From assembly GCA_002747395.1 (NCBI GenBank), contig PDPE01000025.1, positions 1-64,000 on the forward strand: a stretch of DNA of 64,000 bases, in the 5' to 3' direction. The position numbers and the translations under genes are program-made. Positions 6,734 through 15,597 of this stretch are shown here, piece by piece; position 1 is the first letter of the stretch, and every line of letters begins with the position of its first letter. The notes under the pieces were generated by a model. The model saw only the letters and a program-made list of their open reading frames with translations. It was not told where the DNA came from and searched no databases. The DNA comes from Pseudomonadota bacterium (lineage in GTDB: Bacteria > Pseudomonadota > Gammaproteobacteria > Pseudomonadales > Oleiphilaceae).

Positions 6734-8845
6734 ATGAACCCGAATACCGAAAAACAGCAAGCCCGGAAATTACTGCAAACCGCTTTAGCTAATCCCACCG
6801 CCGAATTCCGCGATGGCCAATGGGAAGCTATCGATGCCCTGGTGAATCATCGGCAAAAATTATTAGTGGTGCAGCGTACCGGTTGGGGCAAAAGTTCGGT
6901 GTACTTTATCAGCACCAAAATCTTTCGTGATCGTGGTATGGGACCGACCATTATTGTCTCCCCCTTGCTGGCATTGATGCGCAACCAGATTGAATCGGCC
7001 CAGCGCCTGGGCATTGTCGCCGAGACCATGAACTCAACCAATACCGCAGATTGGCCGGCGGTGACCCAGCGCATTCTTAACAATCAAATCGACTGCTTGC
7101 TGATTTCCCCTGAGCGCCTGGCTAACGACAGTTTTATTGAAACGGTATTACAGCCGATTGCTGACTGCATCGCCCTGATGGTGATTGATGAGGCCCACTG
7201 TATTTCGGACTGGGGCCACGACTTTCGCCCCGATTATCGCCGTATTGTAAATATTCTGCGCCAGTTACCAGCCAACACGCCGGTACTGGGGACGACCGCC
7301 ACAGCCAATAACCGCGTAGTTGCGGACATACAAACCCTGCTGGGTGATATTCAAATTCACCGAGGCCCGCTTATCCGTGAAAGCCTCGCGCTGCAAACCA
7401 TGGTACTGCCCGATCAGGCATCCCGTTTGGCCTGGTTAGCGCAGGTGATACCCACGTTACCGGGTACGGGCATCGTTTACACCCTAACAGTGCGCGACGC
7501 CGAACAGGTCGCTGAGTGGTTAAGTTCCAACGGTATAGACGCCAGGGCTTACCACGGTAGTGTTGAAGCCGGTGGTTTTGAAAACAGTAACGCTTATCGC
7601 CAGTATCTGGAAGAGTTACTACTTAACAACCAGTTAAAGGTGTTGGTGGCCACCACCGCCCTGGGGATGGGCTACGACAAACCGGATTTAAGCTTTGTGA
7701 TTCACTATCAAGCGCCGGGCTCTATCGTTGCATATTACCAACAGGTGGGGCGCGCCGGGCGTGGCATTGATCATGCCGTGGGTGTGTTGATGTCGGGGAT
7801 GGAAGATGAAGAGATTCACGAATTTTTCCGTAACTCGGCCTTCCCTTCAGAGGCGCAGGTCAATGAGATTTTGCAAGCATTGGAAAACAGCGATGGTTTG
7901 TCGGTTCGTGGCATTGAAGAGCAAACCAATCTGCGTCACGGCCAGATTGAAAAAGTGCTGAAGCTGCTGAGCGTGGAAAGCCAGGCTCCCGTTATAAAAG
8001 ACGGCAGCAGTTGGGTTAGAACGCCAGTGCGCTACCAAATGGATCATGCCCGAATCGCGCACTTAACCGGGCAGCGTGTGCAGGAATGGCAGGAGGTTCA
8101 AGCGTATCTGGGTGATGCTGGTTGCAAGATGACATTTTTACAGCGGGCGCTGGACGATCCCGATCCCACGCCTTGCGGTAAATGCGCTTCGTGCCTGGGT
8201 CGGCCGGTTATCAATGTGTCGGTTGATTCTGCTTTGGCCCATCGTGCGGGTACTTTCCTAAAGCACGCGGAAATGGTGATTACCCCAAAAGCACAGGTGG
8301 CAGCCAATGCTTTTCTGGAATACGGCTTTCGCGGCAATCTACCCCAGCAACTTCGCGCACAGGAAGGCCGCGTTTTATCCCGTTGGGGCGATGCCGGTTG
8401 GGGGCGCACGGTTGCCGATAACAAACATGCAGGGGAGTTTAGTGATGACCTGATTGAGGCTATGGCTGAAATGATTCAGCAGCGTTGGCAGCCCAATCCT
8501 GCACCTCAGTGGGTTTGTTGCGTGCCTTCTCGTAATCATCCGGAGTTAGTACCGGGTTTTTCCCGTAGGCTGGCTGTTCGGTTGGGATTGCCTTTTGTCG
8601 ATGCGATAAGAAAAGTTAAAGATAACCAGCCGCAAAAAAGCCAGCAGAATCGCTTCCACCAGTGCCGCAACCTTGATGGAGCGTTTGAGGTGACTCAGCT
8701 TTGCCAAGGGGAACCGGTTCTGTTAGTGGATGATATTGTAGACTCCGGCTGGACGCTGACGGTTATCGCAGCACTTTTGCAACAAGCAGGCAGCGGTGTG
8801 GTTTATCCCGTCGCGCTGGCTTCATCTTCGGTGAAAGGCTCATGA
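6734..8845 (+). CDS. RecQ-family helicase fused to a phosphoribosyltransferase domain
   Basis: A 703-residue protein counted from ATG 6734, which has AAGGAG at 6723-6727 at good spacing; a GTG at 6728 would abut that site. Residue numbers here count from that GTG. The N-terminal half is a superfamily-2 RecQ-type helicase: Walker A TGWGKS (51-56), DEAH (154-157), TTATA (189-193), and a QQVGRAGRG motif VI. A zinc-type CGKCASC (483-489) follows. The last 130 residues carry a PRTase/ComF-like PRPP loop, VLLVDDIVDSGWTL (664-677). It sits between hsdS and hsdR and overlaps the DprA-like gene by ATGA. PRTase plus DprA is the ShosTA layout, and helicase, PRTase and DprA recall ComFA/ComFC/DprA. An anti-phage or DNA-uptake-sensing role is inferred. 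Confidence 0.85.
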   Translation: MNPNTEKQQARKLLQTALANPTAEFRDGQWEAIDALVNHRQKLLVVQRTGWGKSSVYFISTKIFRDRGMGPTIIVSPLLALMRNQIESAQRLGIVAETMNSTNTADWPAVTQRILNNQIDCLLISPERLANDSFIETVLQPIADCIALMVIDEAHCISDWGHDFRPDYRRIVNILRQLPANTPVLGTTATANNRVVADIQTLLGDIQIHRGPLIRESLALQTMVLPDQASRLAWLAQVIPTLPGTGIVYTLTVRDAEQVAEWLSSNGIDARAYHGSVEAGGFENSNAYRQYLEELLLNNQLKVLVATTALGMGYDKPDLSFVIHYQAPGSIVAYYQQVGRAGRGIDHAVGVLMSGMEDEEIHEFFRNSAFPSEAQVNEILQALENSDGLSVRGIEEQTNLRHGQIEKVLKLLSVESQAPVIKDGSSWVRTPVRYQMDHARIAHLTGQRVQEWQEVQAYLGDAGCKMTFLQRALDDPDPTPCGKCASCLGRPVINVSVDSALAHRAGTFLKHAEMVITPKAQVAANAFLEYGFRGNLPQQLRAQEGRVLSRWGDAGWGRTVADNKHAGEFSDDLIEAMAEMIQQRWQPNPAPQWVCCVPSRNHPELVPGFSRRLAVRLGLPFVDAIRKVKDNQPQKSQQNRFHQCRNLDGAFEVTQLCQGEPVLLVDDIVDSGWTLTVIAALLQQAGSGVVYPVALASSSVKGS

Positions 8846-10206
8846 ATATATCTCGCTTGTCATCAGTTGATGGCGCTTTATCCTCCACGGCGCAAGCGAC
8901 CTTGCTGCTGACCAGCTATTTTTCAAAAGCCAGTAGTGAAACCGCAAAGCCGCTAGGCAATGCGGAATGGGGCCGTTTTGCTTTATGGTTAAAAGACAAG
9001 TCCATTACACCTGCCGACCTGCTGGTTACCGATCCGAAGGCCCTGCTGCAAGGCTGGCATGATGCACGTATCAGTGCAGATCGAATTATCGCGTTGCTGA
9101 ACCGGGGCCATAGCCTCGCACTGGCTATGGAAAAGTGGCAAAGGGCGGGTCTCTGGGTAGTCACCCGTTCCGATCCGGAATATCCGAAGCGTTTAAAACA
9201 GCGCTTGAAAACAGATTCGCCACCGGTGTTGTTTGGCTGTGGTAATAAAGCTTTGTTAGATGTCAGAAGCCTGGCGGTTATCGGTTCACGCAATGCCAGT
9301 AAGTCTGATCTTGCCTTTACCGATCAAGTGGGTGCGAAAGCAGCAGCAGAGGGCATTGCTATTGTCTCCGGTGGTGCGCGCGGCGTGGATGAGGTGGCGA
9401 TGCTGGGTGCCATCAAGCAAGGCGGTGTTGTAATCGGTGTGGTGGCCGATAGTTTGCTAAAAGCAGCAACCAGCAGCAAATGGCGCAAAGGCCTGATGGA
9501 TGACCATGCTGTGTTGATATCGCCCTTCTACCCAGAGGCAGGGTTCAGTGTAGGTAATGCCATGGCCCGCAATAAATACATTTATTGTCTGGCAGACAGT
9601 TCTTTAGTGATTCACTCTGGTAAAAAAGGTGGCACGCTCAACGGTGCAGAAGAAAACTTGAAAAAATCCTGGGTGCCGCTGTGGGTTAAACAGACGACGG
9701 ACCAAGACGCTGCCAATGCCAATTTGGTTGCCAAAGGCGGCCGTTGGCTGAATGCGGATATTCAGGCTTTTACTATTTCGGATTTAATGGGTAATGAAGC
9801 TGGCTGTGCGAACCAGGTAAATGAGCCAATGGGTGATCTCTTTTCCTCGACTGCGCAGCCTGAGTTGTTTGCAGAGTCTGAACCGAGACCAGAATCTGAA
9901 CCTGAAAAAAACGTTACCGCAGCAAAAACCGATAATACAATTATCGAGGTGCAAACAGAGGTTGAGGCCTGTCCAGAGCAGCTTGCCGAAGGTGAGGCTA
10001 TCCCATCGGGCCCTATCGATTTCTATCAACTGTTCACTTACGAGCTTCAACGCCTCGCCAATGAGCCGGTTACTGTCGATGAGATGACTGAACTCACTAA
10101 ACTTCATAAGTCTCAGTTAACTGCATGGTTGAAACGTGCTGTCAATGATGAGGTAGTGAAGAAGCTCAATCGCCCTGTACGTTATCAACTTAAGCAAAAG
10201 GAATAG
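8842..10206 (+). CDS. DprA/Smf-like protein (ShosA-like) with winged-helix tail
   Basis: A 454-residue protein. The N-terminal part resembles the DprA helical region; residues 140-290 are a Rossmann-like DprA domain with VIGSRNAS (146-153), VSGGARGVDE (175-184) and a KKGGTLNGAEE segment. The canonical RNRIIAG stretch of competence DprA is replaced by NAMARNKYI, so it is a divergent branch. A Glu/Pro-rich linker (about 345-385) leads to a C-terminal winged helix of DprA_WH type. True DprA loads RecA on incoming single strands; ShosA, also DprA-like, is the antitoxin of a PRTase toxin. The four-base overlap with the helicase-PRTase gene suggests a functional pair. Whether it is antitoxin or effector is unknown. 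Confidence 0.85.
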   Translation: MNISRLSSVDGALSSTAQATLLLTSYFSKASSETAKPLGNAEWGRFALWLKDKSITPADLLVTDPKALLQGWHDARISADRIIALLNRGHSLALAMEKWQRAGLWVVTRSDPEYPKRLKQRLKTDSPPVLFGCGNKALLDVRSLAVIGSRNASKSDLAFTDQVGAKAAAEGIAIVSGGARGVDEVAMLGAIKQGGVVIGVVADSLLKAATSSKWRKGLMDDHAVLISPFYPEAGFSVGNAMARNKYIYCLADSSLVIHSGKKGGTLNGAEENLKKSWVPLWVKQTTDQDAANANLVAKGGRWLNADIQAFTISDLMGNEAGCANQVNEPMGDLFSSTAQPELFAESEPRPESEPEKNVTAAKTDNTIIEVQTEVEACPEQLAEGEAIPSGPIDFYQLFTYELQRLANEPVTVDEMTELTKLHKSQLTAWLKRAVNDEVVKKLNRPVRYQLKQKE

Positions 10207-10218
10207 AAGGATTGACTC

Positions 10219-13200
10219 ATGGCCATGAATGAAGAAACCCTGGTTCAGGAAGTTACCGCTGACTACTTGCTGAATCAATTGCAGTGGGATGAATCTGTTC
10301 TGGGCATGCATGAAAAGCTTGGCAAAGAGGGTGATTTAGGGCGAATTTCAGAGCAAGAAGCTGTATTAACGCGCTATTTGGGCGAGAAACTGATTGAGCT
10401 AAACCCAGGCCTGCCTGATATCGCCTACCAGGAGGCATTGCGCGTGGTCTGTGAGATGCCAGTGTCTACCAGTATTGTGGCCGTGAATAAGGAGAAATAC
10501 CATCTCCACAAAAATGGCGTTGAAGTGAGTTTTCATAACGAGAAAGGCGAGCGAGTAAAGAAACGACTTCGCCTGTTTGATTTCGACAATTACGAAAACA
10601 ACCACTTCCTACTGGTCAGAGAGTTTTGGATCAAGGGCGATATTTATCGTCGCAGAGCGGATCTTGTCGGCTTTGTAAACGGCATTCCATTACTCTTTAT
10701 GGAAGTGAAAAATGTCCATAAAAACATCCGAGCCGCCTATGACAAAAACCTGGCAGATTATAAAGACACGGTGCCCCACCTGCTTTACCACAATGCCTTT
10801 ATTATTCTGGGCAATGGCATTGACGCCAAAATTGGTTCGGTTTCCAGCAAGTTCGAGCATTTCAATGACTGGAAACGCTTGAAAGAGAGTGAGCCAGGCG
10901 CGGTGGAGATGGAAACCTTGCTGAAGGGGACTTGCTCCAAAGCCAACCTGATGGACATCTTTGAAAACTTCACCCTGTTTGACCAGAGTTCCGGTCGTTT
11001 GGTAAAAATCGTTGCCCGGAATCACCAGTATCTAGGTGTCAGTCGCGCTATTGGTGCCGTTGTTAATCGAGGCGAGCGTTTGGGTAAATTAGGCGTTTTC
11101 TGGCACACCCAGGGCTCGGGCAAGTCGTATTCGATTGTATTTTTTGCCCAGATGGTGCATCGAAAACTGGGTGGTAATTATACCTTTGTGGTGTTAACGG
11201 ATCGCGAGGATTTGGACACGCAAATTTATAAAACTTTTGCCGGTTGCGACCTGGTCGATAACGATAAAGACCCGTGCCGAGCGGATAGCGGGAAAGACCT
11301 GAAGGCACTGATCAGACAGCAAAAAGCCTTTGTGTTCACCCTCATTCAAAAATTTAACGAAAAGATCGACCCTGAGAAACCGTATTCCGAGCGTGACGAC
11401 ATTATCGTTATCACCGACGAAGCTCACCGCACACAATATGGCACCTTGTCATTAAACATGCGCAATGCCTTGCCCAATGCCAGCTTTATCGGTTTTACCG
11501 GGACGCCATTATTTAAAAATGACGAGATTACCAAAAAGGTTTTTGGTGATTATATTTCTACCTATGACTTCCAACGGGCGGTTGAGGATAAGGCGACCGT
11601 GCCATTGTACTACGATGCCCGTGGCGAAGAGTTGGTGTTTACCGATGACGATGGCAATGAGCATACGGTTGCTGATCCTAAGGGCATTAATGAGCGCATT
11701 GCGGAAAAGCTGGATGAATTGGAAATTGAGGATGTGGACGTTCAGCAAAGATTGGAGCGAGAACTAAAGCGCGATTATCACATCATCACCGCAACCAGCC
11801 GACTGGATCAGATAGCCCGTGACTTTGTTGCCCATTATGCTAATGCCTGGGAAACCGGCAAGGCGATGTTTGTATGTATCGATAAGATCGCTTGTGTGCG
11901 GATGCACAAGTTGATCGACTTTTACTGGCGGCAAGCGATTAAAACTAAAGAAAAGGCACTCGCGGCGGCTACCGATGAGCAGGATCTGGCCTGGCGAGAG
12001 CGGCAATTGATGTGGATGAAAGAAACGCTGATGGCGGTTGTAGTCAGTGAAGAACAAGGTGAAGTTGCCAAATTTGAAAAATGGGGGCTGGATATCAAAC
12101 CTCACCGCAAGCTGCTTAAAGCCGGGTTTGAGCTGGCTGATGGTTCTCGTCTGGATATGGAGGAAGCGTTTAAGTCCAGCGAGCACCCCTTCAGAGTGGC
12201 TGTTGTTTGTGCTATGTGGTTAACCGGGTTTGATGTGCCAACACTTTCTACCCTCTATTTAGACAAGCCGTTGAAGGCACATACCTTAATGCAAGCCATC
12301 GCCAGGGCAAACCGCGTAGCGGAAGGCAAGAACAACGGCTTGATAGTGGATTACTGCGGGATACTAAAAAACCTGCGTAAAGCCCTGGCGACATTCGCCG
12401 GTGCTGGCGACGAGGGCCATGGCGGAGGTGAGGGCGAAAATGAACCCACCAGGCCTAATGAGGAGTTGCTGGAAAGCCTGAGTGAGTCGATCAGCGTTGT
12501 TGCAGAGTTTTTACGAAAGCATGATTTTGAACTAAGCCGGATTATTACAGAAACTGGCTTTGACCGGAATGCAGTGATTGCTCAGGCCAAGGAAATTATT
12601 AATCAAAATGATGAAACACGAAAACGTTTTGAGGTAATGGCCCGAGAGGTGTTCAGCAAGTTTAAAGCCTGTATTAACGTGCCGGGTGTGAATGGTTATC
12701 GTGATTTACGTGATGCCATAAATGTGCTTTATAAAAGTTTGCAGGCAGACAGAGAAAAAGCCGACATCTCCGACATCATGAAAGCACTCCATGGAATTGT
12801 TGATAGCAGTATCGACACCAAAAGACAAGTTAAAGAGCCAAAGCCGGATGGTGATCGAATCTACGATATCAGCAAAATCGATTTTGAGCGACTCCGCCAG
12901 GAGTTTTCCAGATCAGAGCGAAAGAATACAACGGTGCAATCGCTGAAAGCTGTGGTTGAGAAGAAACTGGCTCGGCTCATGATGCAGAACCCGTTACGTA
13001 CTGATTATCAAGAGCACTACGAAAAACTGGTTAGGGAGTATAACCAGGAAAAGGATCGCGTTGTTATTGAAAAAATCTTTGAGGAACTGTTAAGACTGAA
13101 TGAAGAACTTTCCCATGAAGAGAAGCGTGCAATCAGGGAAGGCCTTGATGAGGAGTCTTTGGTGTTGTTTGATCTCCTTAATAAACCAAATTTGCAACCA

Positions 13201-13461
13201 AAGGAAATTTCCAGGATCAAACAAGTCGCTACTACTTTGCTGGCAACGCTAAAGGCAGAGCGGCTTAAGGTTGCCAATTGGCAACAGAAGGAATCGACGC
13301 GCGACGCGGTCAAGCAACAGATATTTGATTTTCTCTACGATGAAAGAACGGGGTTACCCGTTGAGCAATACCAAGAGGATGAGATTTCAGACATCACTGA
13401 AAAGGTGTTTCTTCATATACATCGGGCCTACCCTGAACTGCCATCGCCCATCTATGGATGA
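10219..13461 (+). CDS. hsdR: Type I restriction enzyme, endonuclease/translocase subunit
   Basis: A 1080-residue HsdR of normal length. The N-terminal PD-(D/E)xK nuclease has RADLV (D148) and MEVK (E162, K164). The motor shows Walker A HTQGSGKS (296-303), Walker B region ITDEAHRTQ, and motif VI MQAIARANR. The C-terminal helical region docks to HsdM. It translocates DNA from an unmethylated site and cuts at a distance. It starts 12 bases after the DprA-like gene (ATG 10219; a second in-frame ATG is at 10225). Thus hsdM-hsdS and hsdR are split by the helicase-PRTase and DprA-like genes within one unit. Confidence 0.95.
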   Translation: MAMNEETLVQEVTADYLLNQLQWDESVLGMHEKLGKEGDLGRISEQEAVLTRYLGEKLIELNPGLPDIAYQEALRVVCEMPVSTSIVAVNKEKYHLHKNGVEVSFHNEKGERVKKRLRLFDFDNYENNHFLLVREFWIKGDIYRRRADLVGFVNGIPLLFMEVKNVHKNIRAAYDKNLADYKDTVPHLLYHNAFIILGNGIDAKIGSVSSKFEHFNDWKRLKESEPGAVEMETLLKGTCSKANLMDIFENFTLFDQSSGRLVKIVARNHQYLGVSRAIGAVVNRGERLGKLGVFWHTQGSGKSYSIVFFAQMVHRKLGGNYTFVVLTDREDLDTQIYKTFAGCDLVDNDKDPCRADSGKDLKALIRQQKAFVFTLIQKFNEKIDPEKPYSERDDIIVITDEAHRTQYGTLSLNMRNALPNASFIGFTGTPLFKNDEITKKVFGDYISTYDFQRAVEDKATVPLYYDARGEELVFTDDDGNEHTVADPKGINERIAEKLDELEIEDVDVQQRLERELKRDYHIITATSRLDQIARDFVAHYANAWETGKAMFVCIDKIACVRMHKLIDFYWRQAIKTKEKALAAATDEQDLAWRERQLMWMKETLMAVVVSEEQGEVAKFEKWGLDIKPHRKLLKAGFELADGSRLDMEEAFKSSEHPFRVAVVCAMWLTGFDVPTLSTLYLDKPLKAHTLMQAIARANRVAEGKNNGLIVDYCGILKNLRKALATFAGAGDEGHGGGEGENEPTRPNEELLESLSESISVVAEFLRKHDFELSRIITETGFDRNAVIAQAKEIINQNDETRKRFEVMAREVFSKFKACINVPGVNGYRDLRDAINVLYKSLQADREKADISDIMKALHGIVDSSIDTKRQVKEPKPDGDRIYDISKIDFERLRQEFSRSERKNTTVQSLKAVVEKKLARLMMQNPLRTDYQEHYEKLVREYNQEKDRVVIEKIFEELLRLNEELSHEEKRAIREGLDEESLVLFDLLNKPNLQPKEISRIKQVATTLLATLKAERLKVANWQQKESTRDAVKQQIFDFLYDERTGLPVEQYQEDEISDITEKVFLHIHRAYPELPSPIYG

Positions 13462-13561
13462 AGAATTACGCGGAGTTACGCATGTGGCGTGTAATTGTGC
13501 ATAATTTGAGGTAACTCTATCGCAAACCTCAAATAGGGCGACTGTTTATTGGGTGGTGTCC
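13462..13561. other. Spacer after hsdR with inverted repeats
   Basis: A perfect 9-bp inverted repeat ATTTGAGGT (13504-13512) / ACCTCAAAT (13526-13534) with a 13-base loop lies 43 bases after hsdR. It lacks a T-run, so it may be a weak terminator or a protein site. Just before it, an imperfect inverted repeat AATTACGC...GCGTGTAATT spans about 13464-13497. No ORF is supported here. Confidence 0.5.
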
Positions 13562-13644
13562 TGCTCTGGTTTACGTAACAGATTGGTTTTACCGGCGATG
13601 GATGGAAATCAAAGCCCTTTGAGTGTGTAAGCATTTGAAGGGCT
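13562..13644 (+). repeat. Right 83-bp direct repeat of the defence island
   Basis: Partner of 1161-1243 (6 substitutions in 83 bp; the final 43 bp identical). It contains the 8-bp palindrome TTACGTAA (TTATGTAA in the left copy) near its start. Here the repeat runs directly into a T-run, which makes its 3' part a working terminator. The left copy lacks the T-run, so this side looks like the ancestral flank. Confidence 0.85.
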
Positions 13645-13649
13645 TTTTT
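13611..13649 (+). terminator. Terminator formed by the end of the right repeat
   Basis: AAAGCCCTT (13611-13619) pairs with AAGGGCTTT (13638-13646) and runs into TTTTTT. It would insulate the defence island from the pilus operon that follows. Confidence 0.7.
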
Positions 13650-13873
13650 GTGTTTGTCCCCGCGTAAATGGATATTGGCAGGTCAGAATCAGGTCGATAA
13701 ACATGATGGGGAGCTGAATATCTGTTTTGGTATGGCAATAGTGATTTAACACAGGTAAAAAAGGTCATATATATTTCATACCTTGTGAAGGTCAGGAGGA
13801 GGGCATTGTCGGGTTGACTTGCAGGTTGGTGTTCAATGCGCTGATTGGCCTGGCCGTGTTCCTGATAAGTGAT

Positions 13874-13901
13874 TTGCAACAATGAGTTAGTGAACTATGC
13901 T
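13874..13901 (+). promoter_or_regulatory. Predicted promoter of the MSHA pilus operon
   Basis: -35 TTGCAA (13874-13879), 16-bp spacer, -10 TATGCT (13896-13901), about 20 bases before the first pilus gene. The rest of the interval 13650-13873 shows no gene or clear structure. Confidence 0.5.
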
Positions 13902-13921
13902 AATACCCAGGTGCAGATTTT

Positions 13922-14872
13922 TTGGGGTGGCGTGTTCTGATTAACTGGTTTGGCAAGCGTAAAAGTTCATCTTTTGTGGGAGTCGAGATTCGCACGGATG
14001 GCATCTCTTTGGCGAAAACCTGTGCGTCCGGGGATGGTAGGCGTTCGCTTGAATTTCATGGTTTTGAGCCCTGCAATGCGGCTGACAGGGAAAATGCGCT
14101 GACAAAACTGGTCGAAGCCTCCCGCTCTTCAGGGGCTTCCTGTAATCTGGTGCTGACCAACAATCAGTATCAGGTGTTTCAGATTGAACGGCCCGCAGTG
14201 GATGACGCCGAGTTGCGCGACTCCCTGCACTGGAAATTGAATGATTTGATCGATTACCCGCTTGATGATGCCGTATCTGATCTGTTTGAGTTTCCGGAAG
14301 ATGCATCACGAGGCCGAAAGCTGATTAACGCGGTTTGTGCGCGTAAGAGTATTCTCAAGGAATATGTAGCCTTATTGAAAAAGTGTCACCTGGATTTGGT
14401 CTCGATTGACATTATCGACCTGGCGCTGAGAAATATCGCCAGGACTTTTATCGGGACAGGTATTGAGACAGAAGGTGCGGTCGGGTTTCTCTATTTGAGA
14501 AACGGTTTTGGCATGATGATACTGGTAAAGGGCGAGAATCTGTATCTGTCGCGCAAGATCGACGTGGATGTGGATGCGTTGAAAGACCCTTCCCGACAGG
14601 AGACAGTGATGCAGAAGTTGTCTCTTGAGGTTCAGCGATCACTGGATTACGTTGAAAGCCAGTTGCGGCAGATCCCCCCCCGACAACTTTTACTTCTGGG
14701 CCCGGATATTTCGTTTCCTTTGCCTCAGTTGCTTGACCCCTTACTGGCTGTCAGTGTTGAAGATGCCAATTTTGACGGGCTTTTGCCCGAGCAGGATTCG
14801 GCGAACCTGACGACCCTGGTGCAGACCCTGGTTGCTGTCGGTGGTGCCTGTCGGCGGAGTGAGGCGGTGTAA
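13922..14872 (+). CDS. mshI: MSHA pilus biogenesis protein MshI (PilM-like)
   Basis: A 316-residue cytoplasmic protein of the actin-like PilM/GspL class. It has an SFVGVEIRTDGISLAK opening, a central DDAELRDSLHWKL segment, and a later GFLYLRNGFGMMIL strand region. In type IV pili this protein binds the N-terminus of a PilN-type partner and links the cytoplasmic motor to the inner-membrane platform. It heads the pilus operon and its stop overlaps the next ATG by one base. The best start is TTG 13922, with no upstream ATG in frame and no obvious ribosome site, so the true start is uncertain. In Vibrio, mshH precedes mshI; here the defence island's boundary lies there instead. Confidence 0.8.
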   Translation: MGWRVLINWFGKRKSSSFVGVEIRTDGISLAKTCASGDGRRSLEFHGFEPCNAADRENALTKLVEASRSSGASCNLVLTNNQYQVFQIERPAVDDAELRDSLHWKLNDLIDYPLDDAVSDLFEFPEDASRGRKLINAVCARKSILKEYVALLKKCHLDLVSIDIIDLALRNIARTFIGTGIETEGAVGFLYLRNGFGMMILVKGENLYLSRKIDVDVDALKDPSRQETVMQKLSLEVQRSLDYVESQLRQIPPRQLLLLGPDISFPLPQLLDPLLAVSVEDANFDGLLPEQDSANLTTLVQTLVAVGGACRRSEAV

Positions 14873-15516
14873 TGCAGCAGATCAACCTTTACACGGATGA
14901 ACTCAGGCCCAGGAAAACGCCTTTGTCCTTGTTGCACATGGTTACTGCCCTGGTTCTGGTGATCCTGGTTCTGGTCGGGGTAACCATTGTTACCTATCGG
15001 GAACATCAATCTGTGACTGTTGAGTTGGCGAAAAAGCGGGAAGCGGCCGGTCACCTGGAACAAGGTGTTGAATCGTTGAGAGAGCGTACTGCCGGTATCG
15101 TCCGGAATGACGCTTTGGCGGCAGCAAATGATCGACTCCAAAAGCAGCTTGAAAATCGTGAACGCTTTGTTGATTCACTGGGGGCGAAGCTGGAAAGTGG
15201 AAGCCATGGATTTTCCAGTCTGCTGGTGGGTTTGGCCAGGCAAAAACGGGATCATCTCTGGCTAACCCGGGTGCACGTGAGTGAAGGCGGTGGCAGTTTC
15301 GGGCTGGAAGGCGTCGCTTCTTCGCCGGAGCTGGTTCCGCAGTATATTCAGGCGCTGCGTGCAGAGCCTGCTTTTTCCGGGAGGAGTTTCGACCTGTTTG
15401 AAATGAACCAGTCAGAAACGTCGCATTTACTGGATTTTTCATTGACATCCGGGAAACCCGAATCGGCAGAAAGTGAATCCAACCCGACCCGTCGGGGATG
15501 GTCGCGGTCGAAGTAA
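14872..15516 (+). CDS. PilN-like MSHA biogenesis protein (second mshI product)
   Basis: A 214-residue bitopic membrane protein. The start MQQINLYTDELRPR is the classic PilN cytoplasmic peptide (INLxP/E-type) that docks onto PilM. A transmembrane helix lies at about 22-44, then a coiled coil (about 45-110) and a periplasmic domain. With MshI and MshJ it forms the inner-membrane alignment complex of the pilus. Some Gammaproteobacteria carry this as a separate gene after mshI. It starts at the base where mshI ends. The last 25 residues are Ser/Glu/Arg-rich and probably disordered. Confidence 0.8.
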   Translation: MQQINLYTDELRPRKTPLSLLHMVTALVLVILVLVGVTIVTYREHQSVTVELAKKREAAGHLEQGVESLRERTAGIVRNDALAAANDRLQKQLENRERFVDSLGAKLESGSHGFSSLLVGLARQKRDHLWLTRVHVSEGGGSFGLEGVASSPELVPQYIQALRAEPAFSGRSFDLFEMNQSETSHLLDFSLTSGKPESAESESNPTRRGWSRSK

Positions 15517-15597
15517 CCAGTGACTGACCTGGCAGATACCGGTGACAAGGGTGATGACAGACGGCAAGGGGTGTGAAACAGGGGTGAGCAATACACT

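Larger units (their letters stand above)
1161..13644. mobile_element. Defence island bounded by direct repeats, no integrase
   Basis: Two near-identical 83-bp repeats enclose every defence-type gene in this region: the XRE/ImmA-IrrE and PIN pair, an HTH gene, hsdM, hsdS, a RecQ-PRTase fusion, a DprA-like gene and hsdR. Outside the right repeat the sequence becomes the MSHA pilus operon; outside the left lie a toxin-antitoxin pair and an IS remnant. No integrase, transposase or tRNA gene is seen inside or at the edges. The island may therefore be moved by an integrase acting in trans, or may spread by homologous recombination between repeat copies. Island status is inferred from the repeats and the gene content. 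Confidence 0.65.

Noticed and set aside
1161..13644. Prophage or satellite
   Set aside because: No integrase, capsid, portal, terminase or lysis gene is present between the repeats.
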